From the NCBI GenBank assembly GCA_948567375.1, contig OX419755.1:47138291-47202290 (forward strand): a stretch of DNA of 64,000 bases, given 5' to 3'. This document shows, piece after piece, positions 34,222 through 49,198 of the stretch. The notes beneath the pieces are model-generated. The model was given only the letters and a program-made list of their open reading frames with translations, was not told the DNA's origin and searched no databases. Source of the stretch: Lunularia cruciata (Eukaryota > Streptophyta > Marchantiopsida > Lunulariales > Lunulariaceae). A program made the position numbers and the translations under genes. Numbering within the stretch: position 1 is the stretch's first letter; every line of letters starts with the position of its first letter.

Positions 34222-37200
34222 ACCCCAAGTATGATATCCTCACTATGTTCGTCTGCAAATATCTTGATTTCTGTAGAGGAAGAAAGAATGATCCGTTTGT
34301 TGCATTTTGAGTGAAATCTGATCAAAAGCAAGAATTTTAAAAGAAAGAATTTGTTCAAAGCTCTATGTCAAACGACGGAAAAAATTACTGATATCTAATG
34401 ATGATAATTTTCCAATGACTCTAATTTCAGACCTGCTTGACGGCAGTGAGCTCAACCTTTCCGGTGCTGAATGTCTGCTCGAGTAAATCACAGAACAATC
34501 TGCACAGAAGTTGTGAACGCTTGAATAGCAGTGCTCTGCGGGAGCAGTAGGAACCTTCCTAGTCCCACTCTATCAATCTCTTAGAGCTCCCGGTTTGCTG
34601 AATACAATGAGCGAAACTGGAAATTGAGTCAAACTGAGAAGTCTAGGGCGCCAGACATGTGAACTTGGAAAATGAATTCCGCGCAACGTTCGAAATTTCT
34701 CATCACCGAGAGATAATCCACCTCTTCAAAATTACCGGCGTCTAATCTTGCAGTTGCCACTGAAGCGTGTTTCAACCAAATTCGAGATATTACCAAGAGG
34801 TAATGAATTCATCGATGCTTTCTTCAATCCCATCGAGCTGAACAAGCTCTGCTGAACGACCCCGGTCACTCGATGCTATCGATACAGTCACTCCTTCCGA
34901 AGAGAAAGAAAGTACAAACGGACGGACGCATTTCTTGAAACTGGAATCTCCTGGAAGTTTGATACAAATACCGTATAGAAGTTGTCAAGCATATTCACGA
35001 ACATTTCGTTGCATTTCAGTGTGAATTTACGACACCGCATGATCACATAAGAAAGTAAAACATGCCATCCTTCACCTGAGCCTCCAGCACAGTATTTCAT
35101 GCGAATTTGTTCTCTCCGTGTATTATATTCACTCCCCTTTCGACATAAGCAGTAATCCCCGCATATGTAAATTGATCATTTCTTCATCGATGCAAGAAAT
35201 AGCAAGCTTGACCTTGCGCTAAATGACCAGACAGTGTAGTTGTCCAATAATTAGATTAAAGATTGGAACCCCCATCAATAAGAAAGAAGCTTAGGAAAAT
35301 GAATATAAATTTCCATAGAATGTTCTAACCCATATGAGATTTTATATGAAGACATATCGCGATATAAGGGCAAAATCTTTCAAGTGTTCGTGTCCGTGTG
35401 TTCTAATATGATTCTTCAATAAGCCAATGATGTTTGATATAGTAAGCTAAAAGGTGGGGAACCTTTCCATAGTGTTTTGCCCCATTCTCTCTTTGCGCAT
35501 ACAAATAGTTCCCATTCTAAGTATTTCTCTTTATATTATTCTTCTCTAAAATCTTCCTATCCTATGGATCAGTTCGTAATGCTTGTTTGGTGACCCGACA
35601 TACACTTACTTTAAAGCAATAAAAGCTTCAGATAGATTATATATCTTTGTCAAAAGATGAGGCTATCTTTAACTAGAGTACGTTTGAGAGTTAATAAATG
35701 TTTAGCAACGATCTTACATATTCTAATGATAATATACAACATTCTTTCAAATGTACAATATAACCTATATTAATTATTCCCTAAGTGCTATTACTACCAA
35801 AACTTAGAGTACTAAAGCAAAGTGAAAAGACATAAACTTGATCTTTTGATTTGGATAACCAATAGCATTCCTCTTTGTATCCAAAAGCTAGTCTTTCTAT
35901 GCATATACCTTGGATACAAAGAGTACTCAAGTATTTCTTGAACAAGAAAACCACTTGCATCAAATTTTTGTTATTAAGTTATCTCTAGAAAATCTTTTTT
36001 GAAAAAATATTCATCTATCACACTCAAGTGTAAACTATATTTTCTATTTGTTTGTGAAAATTACAAACCCAGACCTGATTCTTGAAGTGTATCTTGAAAC
36101 ATCGGCAAAGAAGTTTATAATGGTCAATTATACATACAAGTTTGATGTAATTTTTTCATGTTCTTGATGTAAAGAGTAACATAGTAGTTAGATGAAGAAA
36201 CTTGAAGAAATTCTATGACTACTTCTAATCAAAGTAGGTACCACCCAAAGGAAGGAGAGAGAGTTACATTTGCCTCATTTGTCTTACAATAAGTTAGTGT
36301 GTATTGTGGATAAACAAGTAGCCTTAAGTCCTAATTTTTTAATTTTTTTTCATCAAGTTGAAGCAGCAAAGGAGTGGAAAGGGAGAAATTGATGCATCAA
36401 GGTGGTGGGGAAGGAAGGAATTTGATGTTTATGAATCTTTGTCTATGAATGTTTGAGGAATGTCTAATCTTTGCAATTGGAGGTCAAAAGTTTGAGAGGA
36501 GAGAAGTCACAAAATTTTGGCAAACCATATCTAAGCACCTAGATCCCTAAAATTTGTGGTTTTGGTATAGTTGGAAGTGCCTTGATAAGAGCTTTCCATA
36601 GATACCAAGCTTGTAATAGGAAAACCTTTGTGGAGGAAGTTATGAGTGATTGAATTTCTTGACAAGGGACCTATATTTGGGAGTTTGTATCTTCATCATA
36701 TAGTGTCCAAATGGAGTGATTTTTGCAGCATTAGATGTGCCTTGGGATGCTCCCTCAATTGATACCACTCACGCTCATACATCACATCCATACACAAAGT
36801 TAATAAGATTCAAATTCTGTCATCTTTGGAAGATTTGGGATTTGAGCTACAATTTGGAAACATTGTAAATTTTTGGTTCCATATCCAAATATTTTAATCT
36901 TAGGCTCAGTGGGAATACCTATGAAGTGATTTTTATTGAGTCCTTGATTATTGAAGTTGGAGTTCTATGAACAAGTTTTGAGTTTCATCATTCTATGATC
37001 TTGTGCGCTTGATGGTGCTCACATCTACAATTTTCAAAGTTTGGAAATTTGGACTCACATCTTCAAATCAGGTGATCCTGGTCTCTATAGAAGCATCTTA
37101 TCAGTGGCTTTTGATTGAAACTATTCTCATGCAATTTGAAGCTTTTTATTTAAAGTTATAAGGATTCAAATTTTGTGGTTCTATGAGGTTTCAAATTTAA

Positions 37201-37599
37201 CCATCACAAACTCTAGAGTCCATAACCGTGTACTTATTTGCTCAAATGGATTAATATTTGATTCACTTGGAAGCGGTCCTTAAGAGCTTTTGATTGAGAC
37301 CTTACTTTAAGAATTTAAGCTTTGTGGTGAAGGTTGTGAGATTTCAAAATCTCTATGATCTCAAAAATTCTTATGTTAAAAAGTGCAGATTCAAAAGCTT
37401 ATAACTTTTGATCTACATGTCCAAATAAGTAGGTCTTTGGTTCAAAGAAAAAATCATTTTAAGAGCTTTTGGTAGATTTAGTTACTATAGAGTCTCAATC
37501 ATTACAATAGAAACCATAGGAAAAAAGTTTTCAAGAGTGTTCCCTGAAACCATAGAGCTTGAGTGAAGATAGAGGATATATTCTCATAGTAGGACTTTG
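34222..37599. other. upstream region of the mTERF gene and AT-rich intergenic DNA
   Basis: About 34222-35110 is of mixed composition and should include the mTERF promoter and 5' UTR. From about 35110 to 37600 the DNA is AT-rich. The part from about 36400 has the long stop-rich, GA/T-biased look of a LINE or LTR leader and runs directly into the L1-like LINE, but I cannot assign it. I see no supported gene. Confidence 0.4.
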
Positions 37600-40500
37600 G
37601 AGGTGAATGGAGGTTTCCAAGATGGTGCAAGACATTGCTTATATAGTCTAAATTTTTTTTTGCTGAAATGTTTAGAAAAGAAAATGACTTCCAGAAGGAG
37701 CTCAAGAGCTTCTTTGCCCCTATATGAGCTCTCTTATGGCAGATTTGGAAGCTATAAGAGTAGAAGTCATGACTATGAAAAAGTCTTTGAATTGGTCATC
37801 CAAGATATCCAAGAACTCAAGAAGAGCACTAGTTTGTTGTTAGGCTCTACCAAGGGGATGGTGGATGCTATCAAGAAGGTTGCTTCTTTGGGAGCACAAG
37901 CCACCAACATTGCTTCACAAAATGGAGGTTGGAAAGATTGTTGAGACAGAAGAGATCAAGATGAAGTCATATGCTAAAGTTACAAAGGTGGCCCAAATTT
38001 TTTACCTGCAAAAACATGAGGTTGAGAAGGAGAACCAACTCGCTAGGACAAAGAAATTGAGAATTTCAAGTTTAGAAAAGATGGAGAAAGAGGATACCAA
38101 GTCTATAGCTGGGTGAATTCATCACTGATTTTGTGAGAGTTCATGGTCATGAGATTGTGAAAGCATATAGTTTGGGGCAACAAGGTTCACAACCAAGAAA
38201 TATTCTAGTAAAGTTTGTATCTCAAACTCAACAGAGATTTAGTTTGGCAAACAAGGCTATACTCAATGGGAGGTGCATCTGGTTAGACCTTGATCTCACC
38301 TTCTCCAATTTCAAGCAAGGAAGAGAGAACTAGCTAATTTGAAGGATGCTTAACAAGTAGGATTGAGGTCTTTTTGCAAGATGGTAGAGCTATGATTACC
38401 CAAAAGTAACAATCAACTGCTGCATAATAATCCAAGAGCCTTAGAGTGCTATTTTGGAACATTCATTGGTTCACACATTACCAAGTATTCAAGAGCTAAG
38501 CCTTTGTGAGATGATGTTTATTTGATCAATTTTGTGAAAATGTGGGAACATAAGGAGAACACCATTCAAGACATTGAAGGATTCATTCTTATTGTTTCAA
38601 CCTGGAACAAGAGGAGGCAACATATAGGAAGGGGCTTTGGAGGTATTGCTACTTATGTCAGATTTAGCTTTGAAAAATCAATCTCTTTGATAGGCCAAGA
38701 TTCACGTGGATAATACCAATGGTTGAAGATTGGAGGAGTTGTTACAATTTTCTTCCTTGTTGTTTATTTTTTTTCCATTAACATCACCAATTTATGCAAG
38801 TGGAGCTCCCAACACCATGCAACCTTTCCACTCCTTGACAAAGGATGTGTTGGAGTTTCAAAGTAAAGGTGGAGTACTTGTTCTTGCTAATTTAAGTGCT
38901 AAGATCAAAGCTTATCAGATTCTTGAGTTTAGTGACCTTGAGAATGACCCTATTTATACCTTGAGAGATGATCTAGTGCTTGGTCTTGCTCTTCCCTAGA
39001 TTCAATGAGCAACCCCATGAGTGAACATTTTTTGAGCTTTGGTACTAGTTGTAGCTTGAAGATCTTGAATGGCCTTTCTCAATTTCTTGAAACTTGCAAA
39101 AGCACATGCTTTGCTTTTGGTGGATCTAGCATCATTACATGTTGATCTCACCTAGTGATATTGCATTTTTTATTTTGTTGTTTAAGATCCTCAACTTGAA
39201 TCTGATCATGCACCTCTATGCTCTGCCATCCTTCTTCCTTGCTCTAGTAGAACCACAATACCTATTGAGCATGCATGCCTCTAGAATGAAACTCCATCTA
39301 GATTTTCACAAGAGAGATATGTACCAAAAATTTATCCAAAAGAAGTTGAGCACTATGGAGTGGAGTTCTTATTTTCAACAGCGGAGTGATCAATTAGGTT
39401 GAACTTCTTCAATCTACATCAACTACTTTTTTTCCAAGAGCATCTCATAGGAAGAAACTTGGTCTCCCTTTCCATATGTGATATGATGTTGATTGTAAAA
39501 TGGCAAGGATAAAAGCTATGGATAGGTCTCTTGATCAGATTGCACAAAATCTAGCTTTTGTCTCTTATGGAAAGTTGATGAAGTGCAAGAAGGGAGCATT
39601 TTTGAGACTTGAGGGGGTTGAGTTGAGCTTTGAACTAAGGAGAAATACCAAGGCCTTTTGGAAGAAGGTTGATGTTAGATGTCCATCTTCATTGCTGGAC
39701 TTGAAAGAGCTTTGTAACTATGTGAAGGATTTGTACTTCTTCCCTGATGCTCCATGCATGGCAACTAGCCTTGAATCTCCTTGCACAATCTCTGAAGCTG
39801 ATGTCAAGTACCAACTCAAGAATTTGGCCAATGTTAGGGCTGAAGGTCCAGATGGACTTTGTGTTGAAATTTTGAAATGGGGCGGCAATCATCTGATTCC
39901 AATACTTATTTCTCTCTTGAATGAAGCAATCAAGTGTGGCTTTGCTGATAGATGGTACTTGAAGAAGGTAGTTTCCATTCACAAGCTTTGCCAGAGAGAT
40001 GTTGTCACCAAGTACTATACCATACTAGTTGGTAGTATGTTTGCCAAGTTAGATGGTCAAATTTTGGAATCAAGGTTAAGTACTTGGGCTGAAAAGTACA
40101 AAATTCATACCAAATGCCAACCTGGTTTCAGATCATGCTTAGTACTTTGGATCATCTATTAGTACTTCATGATTTGTAGTGGAATTCCAAAGGTGTTGGA
40201 AGAGCTTTCCATGTTTCTTCTATTGATCCAAGAAGGCCTTTCATAAGGTGCTTATGAAATCTTTAAGTTAGAGACTCACTAAAGTTGATGTCTCAGCCGA
40301 TCTGATTGGTGCTATCTCTTGACTCTATGAGAAGGTGGTTGTGAGACTCTCATCTTTGATTTCTCAAAATATCTTGAGCATAATGGAATGATCCAAGGTT
40401 TCTCTTTATCTCTAACTTTGTTAGAATCTTCATCAATGACCTAGAGAGAGTATTCATGGAAGTTGGAGCTAAAGGTGTACAGGTTGGCTCTTTGATGATT

Positions 40501-41760
40501 CATGCACTCCTTTATGCAGATGATGTAGTGCTCCTTTCCACCAATCCAAAGAGTTATAGAAGTTATTGGATTCCCTTCTTCTTTTTTTGCAACCAAATAA
40601 AGATGGAGGGAACCTTGACAAGTCCAAGGTGATTTTGGTAGGTTCTAAAAGCATGACTCCCTTCTTCTTTGATGGAAAGTGCTTGGAGCCGGTTTCATCT
40701 TACAAGTACTTGGGACTTGATTTTTCTCATGATTATAGCTGGTCTACTTGTGTGAAGAATAGAAATCAATGTAGGGTTCAGAGCTTTATATTCACTCGTG
40801 AATCACTATAGACTTGCTCATCTTACCACATGGGAGTTGAAGAAGGCTCTTTTCAGATCTCTTGTACAATTGGTAGTTCTCTATGGTGCTCAGATTTGGG
40901 GTCCAAGTACTAAGAAGACATGGTGACAAAAGGTTGAGAGAGTTTAGAAAGTGTTTCTGTGTGATGAATTGATTGGGTGTGAGGACTCAAACTCCTTATG
41001 TTTTGTTGCTGGTTGAAATATGGGTTTTCCCTCTTGAAGTTGAATCTTTGTTCTTAGCTCTCACATATACCACTAAGGTGAGGTCCTTGGAGCATGAGAG
41101 ACTTCCCTACCAAGCTCTACGTGCAACTCTATCTATTGTTTGGTATATGGATCTGATTGCATGGGCCACAAGGTGGAACATTTCTAAGCAACATTGGAGA
41201 TTGGAGCCTATTGCATTATGAGAGGTGATCAAGGAGCAGTTTTTATGTTGCTTATGGCATGAACGTGGTACCAAGATGTTGTTCTGTCAATTGTTTGTAA
41301 ATCCTATGTTGGTGTTTTGTGAGCAAGATGATCTCTTGGCTAGGATTTCTACTTCACTTAGACATGTTATTGCTCAATATAGAAAACTAGCTCTCATAGA
41401 CTAGAAGTAGAACAAGGATGTTGAAAACAAATAGAGCACTCCATGTGGCTTTGCATATTGTGTACTATGAGTAAAGTTGAGGATGAGCACCATGCCTTTG
41501 TTGAGTGAACTTGCTACCAATAGATCTGAGTTTAACATCAGATCAGTATTAGTGATTTCTCAGCTCTCAAACAAATTGAGACTTTAGTGGTAGGGAAGTA
41601 TATGGCCAAGATTACTCTACATTGGTTCAGATTGTTACAGATTGGTCAGATGCCCTAGGATCTTACCTAGGCTCACATTTAATATGATTTGTATTGTGTT
41701 TTAAGCTTTTTGACTCTTTGGGTCTTCCAAACTTTATATTTCATTGTTTCATTGAGAGAG
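37600..41760 (+). mobile_element. decayed L1-like LINE with ORF1, APE-type endonuclease and YADD reverse transcriptase
   Basis: ORF1 remnants lie at about 37690-38330: a predicted coiled-coil part (VIQDIQELKKSTSLLLGST) and an L1-ORF1-like core (PRNILVKFVSQTQQRFSLAN, GRCIWLDLDLTF). An APE endonuclease remnant follows at about 38520-38990, with GRGFGGIATYVR and a degraded GDFNA-type motif (VLVLANLSAK). The reverse transcriptase spans about 39500-40830, with NVRAEGPDGLCVEILKWGG, LLYADDVVLLS (YADD at 40513-40524) and SSYKYLGLDFS. The 3' region ends near 41760 without an obvious poly(A). Several frame changes and stops interrupt it. A 3' fragment of the same family lies on the minus strand at 51360-52480. 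Confidence 0.8.
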
Positions 41761-44700
41761 AAAGTTAGAACTTGTCTAGTACAAGGGAAGCAAGTGATAC
41801 AAAATAAAAATCAATATCAATTGAAAAATATTATAAGTGGATGAAAAGATTGAAAGGAAAAAAATAAAGAAGTACTCAATCATAATCATTACAAAAGAGT
41901 AAGAATCATTATCATTATTACTTTTTCTTGTTGAAGCCTCAAAATCCTTTGTGGATTTTTTGATTGATGCTTTGGGGTATAGATTATAATAGGTACCAAG
42001 AGCACCATTTGAATTTGTGGGAGGTTACGAGTTAAATTAACTACTCATATATTAGTTAAGCTATAATGTGCATTAGTGATTCTTGTTGAGCCATATAAAA
42101 GGCATATAGATCTTATCTTTTTTCTAATCTTCAAAAATAATAAATCTTAGAGGCTAAATTTGAGCAGTTAAAATTCTAAATTTGGGATATTTTTGTAGGT
42201 TGATAATTGAGGAAGCATTAATCATCTAGTAATTTTAACCATAACTTTATTTCATTGGGTTTATCTAGAATTAAGGAGATAATCTCAAAAGTGGCAAATT
42301 TATCACGGTAGTTGGAATTGATGTTGGCACATCTATTCAAGGTGTTTTTTCAAGGCATTCCTTGTACGTGCATGTAAGATGATATTCACTTCTAAGTAAG
42401 TATAACTTCTCTTCCTTCTTGATTCTTTATGTTATTTTAACTCAAACTAGTCTTGTTAGAAAGTTTGAATAAGGTATATTACATTAATAAAAGGAACTCA
42501 AAATTTTTTGGGTAACTTTGAAGAAATTAACTGTATAAAAAAATAGAGGATTAGAATTCAATTTTTAGAATGAAAGTAATTTCTTGTATTTATATTAGAT
42601 AAAGAGGAAATTTGGAATTTATGTAAAAGCTTTTCTTGAAATAAATTTTTGATAAGATTAGAAAGTACTTTGAAAATTAGTATACTATAATCATGTGCAT
42701 AGAAATAATTATATTAGGAGATAGAACAGTTTTATTACTTCCATTGTAAATATCATACTCCTTCCACCAATTCTTACTTGTTTTCCTTTAAATCCAAACT
42801 AAAAGCAAGTTTCATTCATATTGGAATAGCTTATAATGATCTGCTGTGGAACTACCCATTTAGATGACTATATCACTTATTTATCATTTTTCAAGGTGCT
42901 TCTAGCTTTGCAAGCCAATGTCAATATATATATGCCTTGGAGATATTAATTCTTTTCTCTAATTTAGAACTCTAACATATTTTATGCAGATTCACAAAAG
43001 GAGAACATCTTAGGAAGATAGGAAGATTGTAGTTGGTTAAGAAAAAAGTATTTGGGTACTATTTTTAGCTAAAGAAGATGCTCATCTTGTTTTATTAGGA
43101 TTGTCATTACCCTGAAATAGTAGGAAATAGAGGAGATACATGAATGCATATTACAATTTTTGATTCTATTTTAATTTATAATTGTATTAAATTTTTAATC
43201 TATTGGATTTTGGTTAGTTTATATGAAAACTCAAGTTCTTTTAGATTTTCTTCAACTTTTAGTATGTGCAAATGTGTTTCAAAATTTATCTTATCATGTC
43301 TTAGTTATTTTAGATTTAAATTTCAAGTGGAATCTATCCTAAATAGAACTAAATAGTAGAATTTAAAATTTTAATAATAAATTAAAATAATTTAGTAGCT
43401 CAATTAATTTTACTTATATGAATATATATTTGACCTATGCAATCGTAATAAAAAATTTCACATTTTGCAAATTGAGGAGTGTTTGTAGAGATGCATAACA
43501 TGGTTAATTGTAACTAATACCAATGGACAAAGATTATCAAGATAACCACAAAGTTTCTATATCACTTGTAGGTCTACATGTTCTTCTTTGTGTAGGGTAG
43601 AATTTCATAAGTACTATCTATAGAAGCTAAAACATGCAACAAAGCTAGCTATTTCCAATATCTCTTATGAAGTTTGCTAGCAGTATATAAGTCTTTGTAT
43701 TGCCATAGTTTGGCTAACTATGAGGCATTTTAACTAGCTCAAATATTAAATATTATTTATAAAGTTCAATAGATGGGCCATAAATAGTTTATTGGGCAAG
43801 TATTGTTGTCTACTCTTTCATCCATTTATATTTTCCTTCACAAAGCACTACCAAAACAAGGTAAAGTTTGGTATCAAAGATGCATACAAGATATTACTGA
43901 TCTTAAAACTAGTTTTAATGAATCTTCAAGCAACAAGTGAAATAATTATACAATATAAAGCATTAAGGAGGACATGGAAATAAGCAAATAAAGATAAAAT
44001 TTGTGGTTTATCAAAACTATTGCTATATAAAAAGTACTTTAAGAAAATACAAGCTAGGATTGGATACCTTCAAAAGGTGAAAGGTGTATATAGGCTTGCT
44101 CCTCATAACCAATCAAGATAACATTTGAGCTCTTAAAAATTGGTATATGAAGAGAAATTTACAAAATTATAGGGTAGAACTTAACACCATTCAAAACCTA
44201 AAATTTGTGTTCGAGAATATTTTTTGTTAATGAGATAATTGGAATTGATCTTTTGACCATATTGAAGCTAGGAAATATTGAAGGAGTATGACACTATATC
44301 AACATGTATTATAAGATACATCATGATTGGCCAAATTATGAGTAAATGTATATGATTATGTCAAGAAAGGTCTGAAATGGTATATGATTTAATCATCAAC
44401 ACTATCAAGTAAAATATGTAGTAATTTGAACAGATTTGAATTTTAGATACACTTGATCAAAATTAGAGAGATCTAATTGTTTCATAAAAAAAGGATGTAG
44501 CACATAGAAACATATGCATCAAGGAGAAGAAAAGAAGAGCATGAGCAATGCTTGAGTACTTAATAAATAAGGCAATTTTGGTTGAGCTTTTCAAAATTAG
44601 CAAGAAGATAAAAAGTGCTCGAGGGAAGAAAATTTTTTGAACAAAAACTCAAGGATTTGAAGTGGTTGAGCTAATGGACTAAGGGAATTTATATTGCATT

Positions 44701-47700
44701 CCTTAAGTGCTAATGACAATCCTTAATTTGAAAATCCTCTTCATGTATACAAAGTCAAATAATTTTGAAGGTTTAGAGCACTTTATAAACTTTAGAAATC
44801 ATGATTATCATTACTATTATCTTTCTCTTGCCCAAATCCCCAATAGTACTCACAAAAATAGAGCACAAATCCATTGCAAGTTTTACTACTATAATCCTTC
44901 CTTATCTTTAAGCAACGACTAACTCCTTTATAAACTTTAAATACCATCCAATCTCTTCCTGTTTGGGATCTTAATCCATGGTATGCATTACATCACCATG
45001 GACTACCTACAAATATAGAGTCTAAACTTATTACTTTAAATACCTTACTAAAATATCCATGTTACATAATCTAACTCATTTGAGTAATCTAGAATCTCAT
45101 TCCTTCTCTATGGAGTCTCTCTATCTCTCTTTATACATAGAGTACTATTTAATTGAAAAATATTCTACTAGACTAAGAATAACCCTTTCTATGTCAATGA
45201 ATTTTTTATAATGGTAAGATTTGACTCTAGAGGAGAATTTAATGATGCTAAATACATGTAGTGTAGACTCTATCTACTTATAAAAAATCATCAAGAATAT
45301 CTTGGACCATAACTTTGATGGAAATTACCAATAAGATCAAGTAATGGATGGCTTGAAGACAATAAGATTAAATACATACAACAAGAATGGGAGAAGAGTG
45401 AAATATCCTCATCTCATGTTCATAAGATTAATGAGTAAACAAAGCTTGAGATAACATCAAAATATAGACTATTGCAAATCTGTAAACAAGGCCATGAACG
45501 TGTAAACATAAGAATGGAATACAAAAATCCCATCATTTCATGATAATCAAAGAAGGAAATTGAAAACAAATTTTTAATCTAAACAAAGAGATAGGTAAAA
45601 CTCCATGGCAAGAAGATAAAATTATTAACATATATAAACCAATGGATAATATATATTGAAGAAACCTTCAGACTATACTAAAAATTCCATTTAATGCTAG
45701 ATCATCAAGATATAAAAACTCATGGACATGTGATTCATGATTTCACTAGCCTATCTTTGTAAAAGAGCTTGATGAATACCTAATTGGTAACCATTTGATG
45801 TTGGCACTGGCGAATTTACACTTTGCAAGTAGGAAAAAAACTTGATTTGAAACTTGATTTGAGAGATCTTAATATTAATGATAATGATATTGGACCTTTT
45901 ATGCTTGAGTCTTTTGATGGTAAAACAACTACATGTAGAGAACATGAACCTAATTGCAATCCGCATATGAGTTTGCATGTTATCAATAACATTGAGGTTC
46001 TTCTTGTTTGTAAATTAATCTGAATACGGACTTGTATGTAAACCATACATCAAAGGTGTATGGAAAATGGTAGGGATTCAAGTAGTTATACTGGGAGTGA
46101 GAATATAGTAGAGAAATTTTTTTATTATCATCTTTAATAGTCACATTTTCCCCTATTAATAATAAAAAATAAAGCAGTTTGAGCATAAGTTGTCAAGGAA
46201 AAGGTCAAATGTACCATACTAGTGCCAAAGATGAGTGGTTTTCTTATTATTGCTTTGTGAATAGCAATATCAAAGATGGAAAACCTTGGTCATCATTTCA
46301 TGGGTTAGCTTAATGCCCTTGAAGCATTGGTTGTTATAACTTATATGCACCCAATAAATTTTACTTTGTCTAGTTATTGCTTTAGCTTTTCATTAATAGC
46401 CTTATTCATTGTTAAGAGTACTCATAAATCAAAACTAAGGACATAACTATTTGAGAAAAGTTATTACAAGCATATATTGATGTTCTTATAAGAAATAGAT
46501 TTAACTTATGTTTTTATGCCTCTAAGTATATCTTGGATATTGAACCTTTGTCTCTCAGATTGGCAGAGGAATTATTTCTAGAAGTATAAGAAAAATAGAC
46601 AACCTTTTTTATACTTTGTAAGTAGAAATGGATATTGAGTGCCATAAAAGTACAAGATAATAGAAGTACAAAAGCTAGAAATGCAGGTGCAAAGACAAGA
46701 TCAATGGATTTCATTGAGAGTAAAAGAATTTTGGAGTGGAATTGTAAGGAATTTTGTTTATTTGTTTAGACATGTCAAGTTCATGTATTTCCAAGTTACT
46801 TAACCCATTTTTGTAATTACTCTTCTTGCTCTTACAACGATTTTATTAGGCACATAAGGATTAAGAAAAAAAGTTCTTGTTAATTTATTTACCATATTTA
46901 TTATTTAGAGATCTTTTTTTTACTTTTTGGTGAGAACTTAGTTTAATTCATCAAGCACTATTATAACATACTTAATTGAATTCCCTTCTTGAAAAGTGTC
47001 TAACTAGACGCTCTTAGATAAGGATGCAATGATCACTTAGAGTGGAATACATGATTTATATCTTTATTAAGTTTGGAAGGAAATATATAATATCCACCAT
47101 ATTTCTTTTATCTATAAGAGCAACATTTTAAGGATTAAAAGTTTAAATATATGATCTTTGATATTTTACTTTTGTATCCAAGAAGCTCTTTGATCTTGAA
47201 CAAAAGAATGAGCCAAATACTATAATGGGAATTTATGATCCTTCATGCCTTTGGAGTTTAAATCATGTTGTTCTAAACCCTCAACCCTCAACTCCACACA
47301 ATTAAAGTTAGTTATAGATCTAAGAACAAGATGATAAATTAATCCTCTATCAAGGATTAAAGTGTTTTATTATCAAAATCAATTTTTGTGGAGCTTGATG
47401 TGGCTTAGTGTAGTGTAGCTCAATTGATAGCTCTAACATTTATAATTTGGTGTAGCTCAATATATAGCTCTATTTAGCACCACTAATTCTTAGAATTAAT
47501 GGATTTAGCCTTTATATCTATAGCTCTATGTAAAGTTGCTTAGCTCTTAAGTTTTTTAACTATTAAAATCCAAAATTTGATGGATTTTGCTTCCATAGTT
47601 GTGGTAATTGTGACTCTCTACTCACTCCCCAACCTAAAAAAACCTTTAAAATAAAAAATACCCTACCTTCTAAGTCTATTTACACTTAACTTTATGTTCC

Positions 47701-49198
47701 ACATGTGTGCATTTTGTACGTAATGCCTAGTTTAGCTAGAAACTTCAACTAAACCTGTAGCAAATTTCTTCTAAAGTAAAATGTAATAGACATCAAAATT
47801 TTATCAGAATGATCATATGCATATAGTCTTATGTAGACCTAAAAATGATCCAGTATTCCTTCATATGTATTATCTTTAAACCATAAAAAAGCAATAGCAA
47901 AATGGTTTGTGGATCTAAAAGATGTATGAATTCTTTTTTTGAAAGGAAAATATCTTAGAAAAATACTTTATCAATATTTACAAATAGAAGATAAGTATTA
48001 TTAGCAGAATTTTTTGTTACTCAAGTCAATCTAGCTAGATTGGAGTTTGGGTTCTTTAGTTTTGGATGGTCATCCTTAGCAAGGCAAGATAATTCCTCAA
48101 TGGCTTGGAGTTTGATCCATCTACATATATTGTTGGTGGTTGTTACAAAATTAAATAGCCAAAGCATAGTATGTGGCTTCATAAAAGTCAATTAGAGAGA
48201 AAAGCCAAGAGTATAATTTTGATTCCAACATCATCTTAAGGAAGCTATTTTGGAGTTAAAATTCTTTTCTCCAAGTTGATAAGTAATAATAGAGCTAACT
48301 TGGAGCTCTATCTTGATCCCTTCCTTGTTATCTTTGCATAATGCTATATGAATTTGCTTTTGTCTTCCTATTCCACCCACATCACAAATTGGAGATTGTT
48401 CTTTATATACCAGGTTTGTACATGCAACATTATGCAATAGGGCTGTTTTTTTCTTGGTCTACTAAGGAATATATATCTAGAGATCCAATCTTAAGAGTTT
48501 TACTATTTCCTAAGATATTTATATCTATCTAATTCAAATTTTGGATTTGACTTGCTCACTGTACTGCAAACTACAACTCAAGGAATTAAATGAAAGTACA
48601 AGAACCAAATGGTTTTAATCAAAAAAATTCATTGGCATTACAAAGAGAAGTGCTCACTCAAGCCAAATATCCAATTAACAAAGTTCCTTGTAGGAGATAG
48701 TTTCATAGCCATTCTCTCCTTATTGGATTGGATCTACATCCAATGGAAAGAATAGTGATAAGGTGTAAACTCTAAACTCCAACATCTTGATTAGAGTCAA
48801 CATTCATGGTAAAATAATGAGAAGAATGGATTTTTTTATCAAGATACTTCTTACTTAGTCTAGACTTATTCTAGCTACACCATTTCCTTGCCAATTAGAA
48901 TTCAAGACTATATTTGTCTAAAGACTTTGAATAATGAGAGAAGGAGAATTTGATATGTAAAAGAATACACAGTCTATTTATTGAGCTTGAATATGTAGAA
49001 TTTGAATCTATTTCCATTCTATTTGGGTCTTCCTATCCTTTGTGTTTTCTACGTGGTCATCCTTTTCTCTATTTCTACACATGTTAATCAAATTATACAA
49101 ACAATAAAAGAAATAAGTATGACTTGAGTACTAAGGGAAATTTAGGAAACCCTATATTTGATTGAATAATTAAGAAAATTGTGATAAGATATAATAGC
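41761..49198. other. long AT-rich gene-free stretch
   Basis: This 7.4-kb block is strongly AT-rich, with only short open frames of low-complexity composition (Ile, Lys, Asn and Phe rich). I found no reliable motif, RNA gene or repeated unit. It probably consists of very old transposon relics, but that is an inference. Confidence 0.45.

Noticed and set aside
42000-48500. Possible Ty1/copia fragments in the AT-rich block
   Set aside because: A few strings faintly resembled copia reverse-transcriptase DNA, but no motif could be confirmed in a consistent frame or order.
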